DNA from: Bradyrhizobium zhengyangense
GTDB taxonomy: Bacteria; Pseudomonadota; Alphaproteobacteria; Rhizobiales; Xanthobacteraceae
Reading direction: 5' to 3'
DNA: 64,000 nt
NCBI RefSeq assembly: GCF_022012435.1
Contig: NZ_JAKLUA010000002.1
Span: 186,001-250,000, forward strand
The position numbers were made by a program, and so were the translations under genes. The notes under the pieces are model-generated. The model was not told the DNA's origin. It did not search any database and saw nothing but the letters and a program-made list of their open reading frames with translations. Below, one piece after another: positions 10,213 through 19,230 of the stretch; the first letter of the stretch is position 1, and each line of letters starts with the position of its first letter.

Positions 10213-12927
10213 TTAGCTGCCCGTCTGCGGAGCCGGCGGTGGCGCTGCCTGCCGCCGGAACAGGATGCGCTGGTAGAGCCAGCCGATCGCGACCAGCACG
10301 ATGCCGAGGCCCATGAACGACAGGGCCCGATAGACGCCTGTCAGCGTCGACATGTCGATGACGAAGGCCTTCAGGATCGTCAGCGCGATGACGGCGGCGG
10401 ACGCCAGCCGTGCCCGCTCGGAGTTGGCGAGAATGCCGATGCCGAGCAGCATGACGCCGAAGGCGAGCCAGCCGATCGAATAGGTGTATTGCTCGGCCCC
10501 CGTGGTCTCGCCGGTGGTGAGGAACGGGCCGTGATAGAAGCGTCGGATCTCCAGCGTCAGGTAGACAAGCGCAAACACCAGCGCCGCACCCGCAATCGTA
10601 TTCGCATAGATCTTGCCCCGCGCGTCAGCCACCGCATAAGCGAGCAGCAGCATCAGCACCGCCGGCAATGCGTAGCCGAGCAGCAGCAGGTTGAACAAGG
10701 CGCCGCCGACATCAATGTGCCACAGCAGCGGGTTCTCCAGGAACAGCAGGCCGAACACGCTGACGAAGCCTGCGATCGCCGTGAGCACGATCGCGCCGAC
10801 ATTGTGCACGATGCTGTGGCTGCGCAGCCGCAGCCGCTCCAGTCCGATCGCCATCGCCAGCGCCACGCAGACCTGCAGCGCGGCTTCGAGCAGCGAGGGC
10901 GATGCGATCATGTCGCCGCCGGTCGCGAAGTGGCGGACCTCCATGAAGGCGAGCAGCGCGGTGAACAGGATCGCGGCCGCTTCCACCATGCGCAGCGGCG
11001 CATCGTCGCCCCTGCGGCGCAGGAAGTGGCTCGCCGCCCAGAACGAGGCGGCCGGCAGGCCATAGCCCCACAGCAGCCAGTTGAAGATCGGCGTGGTACC
11101 GACGGCATCTCCGACGATGCGCGGATCATAGAGGATGCGCGCGGTGACGATGCCGGCGAAGATGGCGGCAAGCCAGCGCAGGAATGGGATCGGCCGCTGC
11201 AGCGCGATCCAGGCGGTGCCGAGCGACATCAGCGCCAGCGCGATGGTCAGCCAGCCCTTCTCCAGCGCGAAGGTCAGCGCCAGCGCCAGCGCGCCGAGCG
11301 TGCCGGTCGCAAACAGCGCCGTCGAGATCGCAAGGCCCGGCCGGCTCTCCCGACGGGTCAGCGTTTCCGTCGCAAAGCCAAAGGCGGCGGCGAGCAGCAC
11401 CGCGAGGATCGCGAACGGGATCGAGCGGTCGAGATGGGCAATGCGGGCGTAGAGCGCGATGAGGATCGCGATTGGCGTCGCGACACCTGCTGCCGACCAC
11501 ACCACGGGAATGATGGCCGAATGGGAGCGTCCTTGCGCGAAGAAGCCGGCGATGCCGAAGCCGGCGGCAAAGATCGCGGCCATCACCAGATGCTGCGTCA
11601 CCGCGCTATCGATCGCGGTCGGCGTGATGCCGGGCATTGGGCCGCCCGGCAGCACCAGCATGTCAGGATTGGCGCGCACCGCCCATTCGGCGAACACGAT
11701 GAACACGGTTGCAGCGGCCGCGCCCAGCGCGCCGACGGCGGCCTCCGCGCGCCAGGCGACGAACAGCGTCGCCGCAACAAGCAGCGTGAAGGCGATCAGC
11801 GACAGGTCGGCATGCGCGCTCGACAGCACGATCAGCATCGCGCCGAACAGATAGGCGCCCAGCGTGCTCGACGAGACCGGTTCGATCTGTCCGCCTTCGA
11901 TGGCCGGGCCGAACATGAAGCCGCAGACGACCAGCAGTGCAGCGAGCACGAAGCCGGCGATCACGTGGAATGCGTGCGGCGCGACGTGCAGGTCACCGGT
12001 GTCGAGACCCGGGAAAGTCCAGAGCACGGCGAAGACGATCGTCGTGACCGCGAGCCAGCGCCACAGCCGGATGCGGGCGAGGCCAAAGCTCGCGGCGGTG
12101 ACGACGGCAAGATAGATGTACAATGCCCAATAGTCCGGCTTGCCGCTGGAGACGAGCACCGGCGTCGCGAAGGCGCCGACGACGCCGAGGCCCGCGAGCG
12201 CCGGTCCGTGCAGCAATGCTGCCGCGAGCGTGGCCAACGCCACGATGCCGAGCAGCACGAAAGCGGTGGCAGGCACGAGGAAGCCATAGAGCGCGTAGGC
12301 CGCATACACGGTTGCGAAAGCCACCGCCGTTCCGGCCGCGGTGAGGATCGCGGGGATGTTGGCAATCGGCAGCGCTGCAATGCTCGAGATGCTTTCTTTG
12401 CGCCGCGTCCATTCGCCGGCACCCAAAAGCGCGGCCGCGAACAGGCCGCCGAGGAACACGCGTACGCCGGGGCCGACAAGGCCAGCCTCGATCGAATAGC
12501 GCACCATGAAGAAGCCACCGAGCGCAAGCGCCAGGCCGCCGATCCATACCACCCAGCGGGTGCCGAGCCGTTCCTCGAAACCGGGGGCGGGGGCGGGCAA
12601 AGGTGGCGGCGGTGCGTCGGCTGCGGGGCTGGCCTCAGGACTTGCTTCGGGCGGAGGCGGCGAAGCCTCTTCGGTGACGAGCGGCGGCGCGGTCTCGGCT
12701 TCCGGCGCAAGCGGCGGCGGCTCTGCCGCATTTGTCGTGGGCGTGCTTGGCTGCTCCTGCACGGGCAGCGGTGGCGGTGGCTGAACCTGTCGCTGCGCCT
12801 GCAGCGCGGCCTCCAGCGAGCCCAGCCGACGGCGCAGTTCGGTCGCCTGGTTCGACGCTTTCAGCGCGATCAGGAACGCGGCGATCGCAATCATCACTGC
12901 AAAGACGTCGAACGGGGCGTCGAACAT
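10213..12927 (-). CDS. DUF2339 polytopic membrane protein
   Basis: About 904 residues. The N-terminus is one membrane segment followed by a predicted coiled coil (NQATELRRRLGSLEAALQAQ) and a Pro/Glu/Ala-rich linker of about 100 residues. The remainder is about 25 hydrophobic segments beginning FEERLGTRWVVWIGGLALALGGFFMVRYSIEAGLVGPGVRVFLGGLFA, the DUF2339 (COG5373) signature. The ATG at 12927 follows a clear AGGAGG. Its function is unknown across the family. It is convergent with the upstream chemoreceptor, with only 4 bp between the stop codons. Confidence 0.88.
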   Translation of the reverse strand: MFDAPFDVFAVMIAIAAFLIALKASNQATELRRRLGSLEAALQAQRQVQPPPPLPVQEQPSTPTTNAAEPPPLAPEAETAPPLVTEEASPPPPEASPEASPAADAPPPPLPAPAPGFEERLGTRWVVWIGGLALALGGFFMVRYSIEAGLVGPGVRVFLGGLFAAALLGAGEWTRRKESISSIAALPIANIPAILTAAGTAVAFATVYAAYALYGFLVPATAFVLLGIVALATLAAALLHGPALAGLGVVGAFATPVLVSSGKPDYWALYIYLAVVTAASFGLARIRLWRWLAVTTIVFAVLWTFPGLDTGDLHVAPHAFHVIAGFVLAALLVVCGFMFGPAIEGGQIEPVSSSTLGAYLFGAMLIVLSSAHADLSLIAFTLLVAATLFVAWRAEAAVGALGAAAATVFIVFAEWAVRANPDMLVLPGGPMPGITPTAIDSAVTQHLVMAAIFAAGFGIAGFFAQGRSHSAIIPVVWSAAGVATPIAILIALYARIAHLDRSIPFAILAVLLAAAFGFATETLTRRESRPGLAISTALFATGTLGALALALTFALEKGWLTIALALMSLGTAWIALQRPIPFLRWLAAIFAGIVTARILYDPRIVGDAVGTTPIFNWLLWGYGLPAASFWAASHFLRRRGDDAPLRMVEAAAILFTALLAFMEVRHFATGGDMIASPSLLEAALQVCVALAMAIGLERLRLRSHSIVHNVGAIVLTAIAGFVSVFGLLFLENPLLWHIDVGGALFNLLLLGYALPAVLMLLLAYAVADARGKIYANTIAGAALVFALVYLTLEIRRFYHGPFLTTGETTGAEQYTYSIGWLAFGVMLLGIGILANSERARLASAAVIALTILKAFVIDMSTLTGVYRALSFMGLGIVLVAIGWLYQRILFRRQAAPPPAPQTGS

Positions 12928-12973
12928 GGGGCCTCCTGGCAATCGGCGGGCGGGGGCCGACCGCAATCTTGAT

Positions 12974-13936
12974 CTAGCGCCGGGAGCGTACCCGCAAGCC
13001 GGGCGCCGGCCGTTCCTGGAGCACGTCGCGGCGGAAGCGATAGAGGGCCGCCGGTCTCCCGCCCGTCTGTGTCGACATCACGCCGGTCGGTTCGACCAGC
13101 GCCTCGGTTTCGACTAGACGACGGAAATTCTGTTTGTGCAGATGCCGGCCGGAGATCGCCTCCACCGTATACTGCAACTCAGTGAGTGTGAACTCGGCGG
13201 GCAAAAGTTCAAACACCACAGGACGATACTTCAGCTTTGCGCGCAGCCTGGCAATCGCGGTGGCGAGGATCCGGCGGTGGTCGAAGCGCATGGACGTGCC
13301 GAGCACGGGCAGGGACTTGCGCGCCAGTGCCGCAGGCCGGCCGTCGCGCCGGGCTTCCTCGACGAGGCCGGCCTCATAGAGCAGCTCGTAGCGGTCGAGC
13401 ACGCGCTCCTCGTCCCAGGAAGCACCCTCGAGGCCGAAATAGAACCGCACGCGATCCTTGCGCGGCAGCGCGCGCGTCGTCTCGGGCGTCTCTTCCTCGG
13501 CCCATGCCGTCAGCGCCGGAATGATGTCACGGGCGATGATCGCCGGTGGCGCCTCGCGCCAGTCCTCCCAGGGGAAGAAGCGATACCAGGGCTCGAAGCT
13601 CGCGGCATTCGCGGCACCCTCGGCGCCGCGTGTCAGCGCGAGATAGCCGATCGACACCATATGCGCGCCGGTGTCGCCGGCCTCGGCATGACGGCCGCGA
13701 TCGCCAAACGTATAGAGCTGCTCGACATAGCCGAGCCGCAATCCCGCCTGTTCCTCGACCCAGGCGCGCAGGCCGATCTCGAAGGTGCGATGGCTCGGCG
13801 CATCGAATGGACCGAACGGCAGGCCGGCGAGCCCGTCAGCGCCGCGCGCAGTCAGCACCAGCGGCTCGTGATCCTCGATCGCGACGATCGCGGCAGTCAG
13901 GCCGATCTCGATCGGCGTCAGCAGCTTGTCGCTCAT
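12974..13936 (-). CDS. nadQ: NadQ-like Nudix-family transcriptional regulator
   Basis: 320 residues. The N-terminal about 150 residues follow a Nudix fold (IGLTAAIVAIEDHEPLVLTARG ... YVEQLYTFGDRGR). The Nudix box is degenerate: the segment HRTFEIGLRAWVEEQAGL lacks the REU element and carries EEQAGL in place of EExGL, so hydrolysis is unlikely. The C-terminal part (ELLPAEFTLTELQYTVEAISG, KQNFRRLVETEALVEPTG) matches the winged-helix DNA-binding domain of NrtR-type regulators. Established knowledge: COG4111 Nudix-winged-helix proteins (NadQ) are predicted regulators of nadABC in alphaproteobacteria. Two matching operators stand upstream of nadA in this window, supporting the assignment. Calling it a plain Nudix hydrolase would be misleading. 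Confidence 0.75.
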   Translation of the reverse strand: MSDKLLTPIEIGLTAAIVAIEDHEPLVLTARGADGLAGLPFGPFDAPSHRTFEIGLRAWVEEQAGLRLGYVEQLYTFGDRGRHAEAGDTGAHMVSIGYLALTRGAEGAANAASFEPWYRFFPWEDWREAPPAIIARDIIPALTAWAEEETPETTRALPRKDRVRFYFGLEGASWDEERVLDRYELLYEAGLVEEARRDGRPAALARKSLPVLGTSMRFDHRRILATAIARLRAKLKYRPVVFELLPAEFTLTELQYTVEAISGRHLHKQNFRRLVETEALVEPTGVMSTQTGGRPAALYRFRRDVLQERPAPGLRVRSRR

Positions 13937-13952
13937 CCCAAGATCGCTGATG

Positions 13953-14459
13953 TCATTCGAGCTCGATCACGAAGGGGCGGCCTTCGACCAGCATCTCGCC
14001 CGGCCCCATCTCGTCGAGCGCGCGCAGCATGCGGCCGTTGCGCCCCAACGCACGGTCGGCGAGATCGACGATGCGCCGGTTCGGCGAGGCGATCGGGGAG
14101 GCCGCGCGGATCTTCTTCGCGATCTCGATCTCGTCGCGATCAGGATTGAGCGCGCAGACGGCGGCGAACGCGCTCGCCGTGGAGCGGCTGATGCCGGCAT
14201 AGCAATGCACCACGAGCGGCGCAGCGCGGTCCCAGCCGCGCACGAAATTCAGCACCTGCTCGATGTGGGTCTTGGACGGCGCGACAAAGCCGTCCATCTC
14301 CTCGGTGATGTCGTCCATCGACACCTTGAGATGATTGGCCGGCAGCACCGACACCGGCCGCGCCACCTGTTCGACATTGGCCATCACGGTCAGCACATGG
14401 CTGGCCCCGGTGCGGCGAACGGTTTCGGGAAGGGCGGCGAGCGAGCAGACGTGGATCAT
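13953..14459 (-). CDS. Tyrosine / dual-specificity protein phosphatase family
   Basis: About 168 residues. The P-loop VVHCYAGISRSTASA gives the catalytic HCxxGxxRS(T) signature, with Cys as nucleophile. Upstream, VSMDDITEEMDGFVAP is the position of the general-acid loop. I chose the ATG at 14459 (MIHVCSLAALPETV) because it begins at the fold; the longer frame from 14582 runs into a repeat-like intergenic stretch. Its stop lies 16 bp before the nadQ-like gene starts, so the two may be co-transcribed. The substrate is unknown. Confidence 0.85.
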   Translation of the reverse strand: MIHVCSLAALPETVRRTGASHVLTVMANVEQVARPVSVLPANHLKVSMDDITEEMDGFVAPSKTHIEQVLNFVRGWDRAAPLVVHCYAGISRSTASAFAAVCALNPDRDEIEIAKKIRAASPIASPNRRIVDLADRALGRNGRMLRALDEMGPGEMLVEGRPFVIELE

Positions 14460-14562
14460 GGCGGACCTTTTTGGGCGATTATAGCCGGTGCCGTAGAGTG
14501 GGCAAAGCGCCTCAACATCGTCGTTCCGGCGAAGCGTGAGGCGGCACCAACCCAATACGTGC

Positions 14563-15177
14563 TCACGCAAACACGGCGCCAAATCGCTCCAGAAACTGCT
14601 TTTCGGCCCGCGCCGCCGTCCAGGGCGTCAGATAGTCGCGCCTGATATTGTCGGAGAGGCCGGGATCCCTGCCGAACAGGCGCTTGGCCTCGCTCTCGCT
14701 GAAGCCGGCAAGCTCGGTCGCCTCGAGGTAAGCCGCGCCGCGATCGGCGGCCTTGATCGCCTGCGTGATCTCGTCAGGGAGCACTGGCGGCAGGCCGAAG
14801 CGGATGTGGATGGCGCCGAGCAGGCGCTTCTCCACTGCCTTGTAATGGCCGTCGAGCACGGCCTTGAACGGCGAGATCATGTCGCCGATCACATATTCGG
14901 GCGCATCGTGCAGCAGGGCTGCGAGCCGCATGCGCTGGTCGACGCGCGGCATCTCGTGCCGCAGCACGGTCTCGACCAGTAGCGTGTGCTGTGCCACCGA
15001 AAAGATATGCGCCCCTGTGGTCTGCCCGTTCCAGCGGGCGACGCGCGCCAGCCCATGTGCGATGTCGGCGATCTCGATATCGAGCGGGGAGGGATCGAGC
15101 AGATCGAGCCGCCGGCCCGACAGCATCCGCTGCCAGGCGCGCAACTCCACTGCGCGCGCGGTCTTCTTGGCGGTCAT
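14563..15177 (-). CDS. HD-domain phosphohydrolase (YfbR/HDDC2-like)
   Basis: 204 residues with the HD metal-binding pattern: AHIFSVAQHTLLVE supplies the first His, LAALLHDAPEYVIGD the HD pair, and ITQAIKAADRGAAYLEATE the last Asp. This arrangement resembles the 5'-nucleotidase YfbR and HDDC2 proteins. The ATG at 15177 overlaps the tag stop by ATGA, so it is translationally coupled to the glycosylase gene. A role in nucleotide-pool hygiene next to a base-excision enzyme is plausible but inferred. Confidence 0.85.
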   Translation of the reverse strand: MTAKKTARAVELRAWQRMLSGRRLDLLDPSPLDIEIADIAHGLARVARWNGQTTGAHIFSVAQHTLLVETVLRHEMPRVDQRMRLAALLHDAPEYVIGDMISPFKAVLDGHYKAVEKRLLGAIHIRFGLPPVLPDEITQAIKAADRGAAYLEATELAGFSESEAKRLFGRDPGLSDNIRRDYLTPWTAARAEKQFLERFGAVFA

Positions 15178-15800
15178 TTGGCCTTGAGGCGCGGCTTGCG
15201 CTGCATCTTGCTGCAGGTGGCGTGGCAATGGCAGTCGACGAGATGATCGTTGACCATGCCGGTCGCCTGCATGAAGGCATAGACGATGGTCGGGCCGACG
15301 AATTTGAAGCCGCGCGAGGACAGCTCCTTGGAGATCTGAACCGACAGCGGCGTCGACGCCGGCACGCTCGCCGTGGTCTTGAAGTTGTTGACCTTGGGCC
15401 GGCCGTCCATGAAGTCCCACAGCAGCTTCGAGAAGCCGGGTCCGTTTTCCATGATGTCGAGATACGACTTCGCACTCAGGATCGCGCCGTCGATTTTGGC
15501 CTTGTTGCGCACGATGCCGGCATCGTTCATCAGCGCGTGCACTTTCTTCTCGTTGTAGCGCGCGATCTTCTCCGGCTGGAAATCGTCGAAGGCTTTGCGG
15601 AAATTATCGCGCTTGCGCAGGATCGTGATCCAGGACAAGCCGGCCTGAAAGCCGTCGAGGATCAGCTTTTCATAGAGTGCGCGGTCGTCATATTCAGGCA
15701 CACCCCATTCGGTGTCGTGATAGGCGACATAGAGCGGGTCTTCGCCGGGCCAGGGGCAGCGGGTCTTTCCGTCGGGATGCAGGCGGGGAGCACGGCTCAT
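15174..15800 (-). CDS. tag: DNA-3-methyladenine glycosylase I
   Basis: 208 residues. It excises 3-methyladenine from alkylated DNA. Seen: CPWPGEDPLYVAYHDTEWGVPEYDD at the N-terminus, FQAGLSWITILRKRDNFRKAF, and the C-terminal HLVDCHCHATC, which with the N-terminal Cys makes the Tag zinc site. Length and motif order are standard. Both ends overlap neighbours by ATGA (ygfZ before, HD hydrolase after), forming a tight three-gene operon. Confidence 0.95.
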   Translation of the reverse strand: MSRAPRLHPDGKTRCPWPGEDPLYVAYHDTEWGVPEYDDRALYEKLILDGFQAGLSWITILRKRDNFRKAFDDFQPEKIARYNEKKVHALMNDAGIVRNKAKIDGAILSAKSYLDIMENGPGFSKLLWDFMDGRPKVNNFKTTASVPASTPLSVQISKELSSRGFKFVGPTIVYAFMQATGMVNDHLVDCHCHATCSKMQRKPRLKAK

Positions 15801-16672
15801 GCGATGGGCTGCTTTGCGGGAATGCGAACGATTTCGGGTTCTGCCAGCTTCAGCGTGAGTCCGCCAGCCGTCAGCGGCTGGCCGGCATCGAGCGCATCCG
15901 CAACGCGGTCGATGCGCACCAGCGCAATGCCCTTGCCCTTCGCCGATGAGCCCATGGTGCCGACGGACCTGTCGCCGACCATGACACTGACGCCAACTTC
16001 CGGCGAGGAGTCCTCGAGCAGCACCTTCACGCTGCGGGTGCGCGCGGTGCCGCGATGCTGCATGCGCGAGACGACTTCCTGGCCGACATAGCAGCCCTTG
16101 TCGAAATCGACGCCGGCAAGGCGATCCATGTTGGTCTCGTGCGGGAAAGCGTCGCTGTATATGAAATCGAGCCCGCCGCGCGGCACGCCGAGCGCGATCC
16201 GGTGCGCCTCGTATTCGCTGGCATCGACCAGCTCCGCGCCGATCAGGTCCGAGAGCTTCTGCTTGAGATCCTCGGGGATCAGAATGCGCGAGCCAAGCTC
16301 GGCATTGCGGGGATCGGCAAAGGCTAGGTCCGGTTGCGCAGCAAGCTGGCCATCCCAGGCCGCGAGCACGCCGAGATCGAGGATGTCCACCGTCACCTTG
16401 GCGCGCAGCTTGTAGAATTTCAGCTTGGTGGCGAGGCCATCGGCCAGCGGCTTCGGACAGTCGATCAGGAACCCGCCGCCATGGCCGCCAGGGGCTTCCG
16501 TGATCAGGAAATCCACGATGATCTTGCCCTGCGGCGTCAGCAGCGCGCCGAATCGCCCCAACCCCGGCTTGAGCCTGTCGACATCGGTCGTGATGAGGCC
16601 GTTGAGGAAGTTGCGTGCGTCCTCGCCGGCGACCTTGATCACGCCCCGGTCGGGAAGAAACGCTGATTTCAT
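15797..16672 (-). CDS. ygfZ: Folate-binding Fe-S maintenance protein YgfZ
   Basis: 291 residues, relative of GcvT. The family signature is present as FDKGCYVGQEVVSRMQHRG. YgfZ helps keep some Fe-S enzymes active with tetrahydrofolate as cofactor. The start ATG at 16672 (MKSAFLPDRGVIKVAGEDARNFL) is where family alignment begins; a longer frame from 16717 adds an unsupported extension. First gene of the ygfZ-tag-HD operon and divergent from the amidohydrolase gene at 16774. Confidence 0.92.
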   Translation of the reverse strand: MKSAFLPDRGVIKVAGEDARNFLNGLITTDVDRLKPGLGRFGALLTPQGKIIVDFLITEAPGGHGGGFLIDCPKPLADGLATKLKFYKLRAKVTVDILDLGVLAAWDGQLAAQPDLAFADPRNAELGSRILIPEDLKQKLSDLIGAELVDASEYEAHRIALGVPRGGLDFIYSDAFPHETNMDRLAGVDFDKGCYVGQEVVSRMQHRGTARTRSVKVLLEDSSPEVGVSVMVGDRSVGTMGSSAKGKGIALVRIDRVADALDAGQPLTAGGLTLKLAEPEIVRIPAKQPIA

Positions 16673-16773
16673 GCGAAAATCTCTTGCGACATGTTGCTTC
16701 GGAACGTAAGCCCGCAAGGCATAAACGACAAGACCTCGAGCCCTGCGCTTGGGGATGAGAGGGGCCTTCAGCC

Positions 16774-18108
16774 ATGACCCAGCGCTTCGACGTGATCCTC
16801 AAAGGCGGCACCGTCGTCAATCAGGACGGCGAGGCCGTTCGCGACATCGGCATCGCCAATGGCCGCATCGCCGAGCTGGGCCCGCGGTCGCAAGGCTCCG
16901 CCGCCGAGGTGATCGATTGCAAGGGCCTGCACATCCTGCCCGGCGTGATGGATACGCAGGTGCATTTCCGCGAGCCCGGGCTGGAGCACAAGGAAGATCT
17001 CGAGACCGGCTCGCGCAGCGCCGTGATGGGCGGCGTCACCGCCGTGTTCGAGATGCCGAACACGTCGCCGCTCACGGTGACCGAGGCCACCTTCACCGAC
17101 AAGGTGAAGCGCGCCCATCACCGCATGCATTGCGATTTCGCCTTCTTCATCGGCGGCACCCGCGAGAACGTGCAGGACCTGCCGGTGCTGGAGCGTGCCC
17201 CGGGTTGCGCCGGCGTCAAGGTCTTCATCGGCTCGTCGACCGGCGCGCTGCTGGTGGAGGACGACGAGAGCCTGCGCCGAATCTTCCAGGTGATCCAACG
17301 CCGCGCCGCCTTCCATGCCGAGGACGAGTATCGCCTCAACGACCGCAAGTCGCTCCGCATCGAGGGCGATCCGCGCTCGCATCCGGTCTGGCGCGACGAG
17401 ACCGCGGCTCTGATGGCGACCCAGCGACTGGTCAAGATCGCGCATGAGACGGGAAAACGCATCCACGTGTTGCACATCTCGACCAAGGAAGAGATCGAGT
17501 TCCTGCGCGACCACAAGGACGTCGCGTCCTGCGAGGCGACGCCGCACCATCTCACGCTGGTCGCGCCGGAATGCTACGAGCGGCTCGGCACGCTGGCGCA
17601 GATGAACCCGCCGGTGCGCGGCGCCGACCACCGTGCCGGCATCTGGCGCGGCATCGAGCAGGGCATCATCGACGTGCTCGGGTCCGACCACGCGCCGCAC
17701 ACGCTGGAAGAGAAGCAGAAGACCTATCCCGCTTCGCCCTCCGGCATGACCGGCGTGCAGACGCTGGTGCCGCTGATGCTCGACCACGTCAACGCGGGCC
17801 GGCTTTCTCTCGCGCGCTTCGTCGATCTCACCAGCGCCGGGCCCGCGCGTCTCTACAACATGGCCTGCAAGGGCCGCATCGCCGCCGGCTACGACGCCGA
17901 CCTCACGGTGGTGGACCTCAAGCGCAGCGAAACCATCACCAACAAATGGGTGGCGTCGAAGGCCGGCTGGACCCCGTATGACGGCGTGCGCGTCACGGGC
18001 TGGCCCGTCGGTACCTTCATCCGCGGCCGCCGCGTGATGTGGCAGGGCGAACTGGTGACGCCGTCGCAGGGCGAGGCGGTGCGGTTTCTGGAGACGTTGA
18101 AGCAGTAG
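16774..18108 (+). CDS. Dihydroorotase-type amidohydrolase
   Basis: 444 residues of the class I dihydroorotase/cyclic amidohydrolase family. Seen: VILKGGTVVNQDG at the N-terminus, the metal motif as DTQVHFREPGLEHKEDL, IHVLHISTKEE, CEATPHHLTL and IDVLGSDHAPHTLEEK with the catalytic Asp. The first His of the usual HxH zinc pair is replaced by Gln (QVH), while the other ligands look intact. From memory, this variant occurs in a subset annotated as dihydroorotase. It is not next to pyrB or other pyrimidine genes. It may be a true dihydroorotase or act on a related cyclic amide; I give no symbol for that reason. Confidence 0.82.
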   Translation: MTQRFDVILKGGTVVNQDGEAVRDIGIANGRIAELGPRSQGSAAEVIDCKGLHILPGVMDTQVHFREPGLEHKEDLETGSRSAVMGGVTAVFEMPNTSPLTVTEATFTDKVKRAHHRMHCDFAFFIGGTRENVQDLPVLERAPGCAGVKVFIGSSTGALLVEDDESLRRIFQVIQRRAAFHAEDEYRLNDRKSLRIEGDPRSHPVWRDETAALMATQRLVKIAHETGKRIHVLHISTKEEIEFLRDHKDVASCEATPHHLTLVAPECYERLGTLAQMNPPVRGADHRAGIWRGIEQGIIDVLGSDHAPHTLEEKQKTYPASPSGMTGVQTLVPLMLDHVNAGRLSLARFVDLTSAGPARLYNMACKGRIAAGYDADLTVVDLKRSETITNKWVASKAGWTPYDGVRVTGWPVGTFIRGRRVMWQGELVTPSQGEAVRFLETLKQ

Positions 18109-18141
18109 CCGATGTGCAGGGACGCGCAGTGTTTCCCCAGC

Positions 18142-18221
18142 CGTCATTGCGAGCGTAGCGAAGCAATCCAGAATCCCTCCACGGCGGCAGTCTGGATGGC
18201 TTCGCTGCGCTCGCAATGACG
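18142..18221. repeat. 80-bp imperfect palindromic intergenic repeat
   Basis: It begins CGTCATTGCGAGCGTAGCGA and ends with the near-complement TCGCTGCGCTCGCAATGACG, with ATCCAGA/TCTGGAT as inner arms. Transcribed, it would form a long hairpin between the amidohydrolase and sulfurtransferase genes. A repeat with these ends is widespread between genes in Bradyrhizobium and relatives. Confidence 0.65.
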
Positions 18222-18263
18222 AGGGGGGAGGTCTACACTTCCGCGCGAACGGGAGTGCAGTCA

Positions 18264-19133
18264 ATGTCCCAGCCCACCGCCCTCATCACCACCGCGCAAC
18301 TCGCCGCGATCCTCGGCGACCCCCATCTCCGCCTCTACGATTGCACGACCTACAACGAGCCGGTGCCACCAGGCAGCGACGTGCCGTATCGGGCCGTCCC
18401 CGGCGACAAGACCTTCGCGGCCGGCCACATCCCCGGCGCCGATTTCCTCGATCTGCAGGGCGAGTTCTCCGACGCTTCCGCGCAACAATTCTTCATGATG
18501 CCTGATGTGGCCCAGTTAGAGGCCGCCTTCGGCCGCCACGGGCTCGATGCTAGCAAGACCGTCGTGCTCTACAGCATCGGCACCATGATGTGGTCGACGC
18601 GGTTCTGGTGGATGCTGCGTTCGCTCGGCGTCGATGCGCGCGTGCTCGACGGCGGTTTTGACAAATGGAAGGACGAGGGGCGGGCGGTCGAGACCGGTGC
18701 GCCGAAGGGCTATCCGGCGACGAGCTTCAAAGCCGCGCCGCGTACCGGCTTCTTCGTCGACAAGGATTTTGTGAAGGCGCGGATCGGCGATCCCGCGACA
18801 GTCACTGTCAACGCGCTCGGACCACAATTTCATAGGGGGCTCGAGCCGAGCCGCTATGGCCGGCCAGGCCGCGTGCCCGGTAGCGTCAACGTGTCGGCTG
18901 CAACCCTCGTCAATGCCGACAAGACGCTGACGACGCTCGCCGATGCCGAAGTCAAGTTCACCTCCGCTGGCGTCACGCGCGACAAGAGCGTGATCCTCTA
19001 TTGCGGCGGCGGAATCTCGGCGACGATCGACCTGCTCATGCTGACGCAGCTCGGCTACGACAGGCTGACGCTCTACGATGCTTCCATGGGCGAGTGGGCA
19101 AGGGACCCGACACTGCCGATCGAGACGGATTAG
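18264..19133 (+). CDS. Sulfurtransferase (3-mercaptopyruvate / thiosulfate type)
   Basis: 289 residues with two rhodanese domains. The N-terminal domain has AGHIPGADFLDLQGEFSD. The C-terminal domain carries the active Cys in VILYCGGGISATIDLLML. SGVTA-type loops are typical of mercaptopyruvate sulfurtransferase and CRxGxR of rhodanese; CGGGIS is closer to the former. The ATG at 18264 begins at the expected place; upstream lies the 80-bp repeat. Probably cytoplasmic, since no signal peptide is seen. Confidence 0.88.
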   Translation: MSQPTALITTAQLAAILGDPHLRLYDCTTYNEPVPPGSDVPYRAVPGDKTFAAGHIPGADFLDLQGEFSDASAQQFFMMPDVAQLEAAFGRHGLDASKTVVLYSIGTMMWSTRFWWMLRSLGVDARVLDGGFDKWKDEGRAVETGAPKGYPATSFKAAPRTGFFVDKDFVKARIGDPATVTVNALGPQFHRGLEPSRYGRPGRVPGSVNVSAATLVNADKTLTTLADAEVKFTSAGVTRDKSVILYCGGGISATIDLLMLTQLGYDRLTLYDASMGEWARDPTLPIETD

Positions 19134-19170
19134 GGACGAATCTTGCCTTCCGGTAGAGGGTAAGAAAGTT

Positions 19171-19200
19171 GGGAACCTTTTCTGCCGGCCTGCATCCAAT
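19171..19200 (+). promoter_or_regulatory. ECF-type promoter of the sigma-factor gene
   Basis: GGGAAC, 16 bp, then CATCCAAT, 30 bp before the sigma-factor ATG. The same two boxes at exactly the same spacing occur before the DUF4142 gene at 19929-19958. A GGAAC -35 element is typical of ECF sigma factors, so autoregulation by the encoded sigma is the simplest reading. Confidence 0.7.
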
Positions 19201-19230
19201 ACCTGGAACCAACGGAGACAGGTGACCGCC

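Noticed and set aside
9931..12972. Open frame of 1013 codons on the plus strand across the DUF2339 gene
   Set aside because: Composition is dominated by Arg, Gln, Ala and Asp as expected from a shadow of GC-rich minus-strand coding DNA; the minus strand has a well-supported membrane protein.
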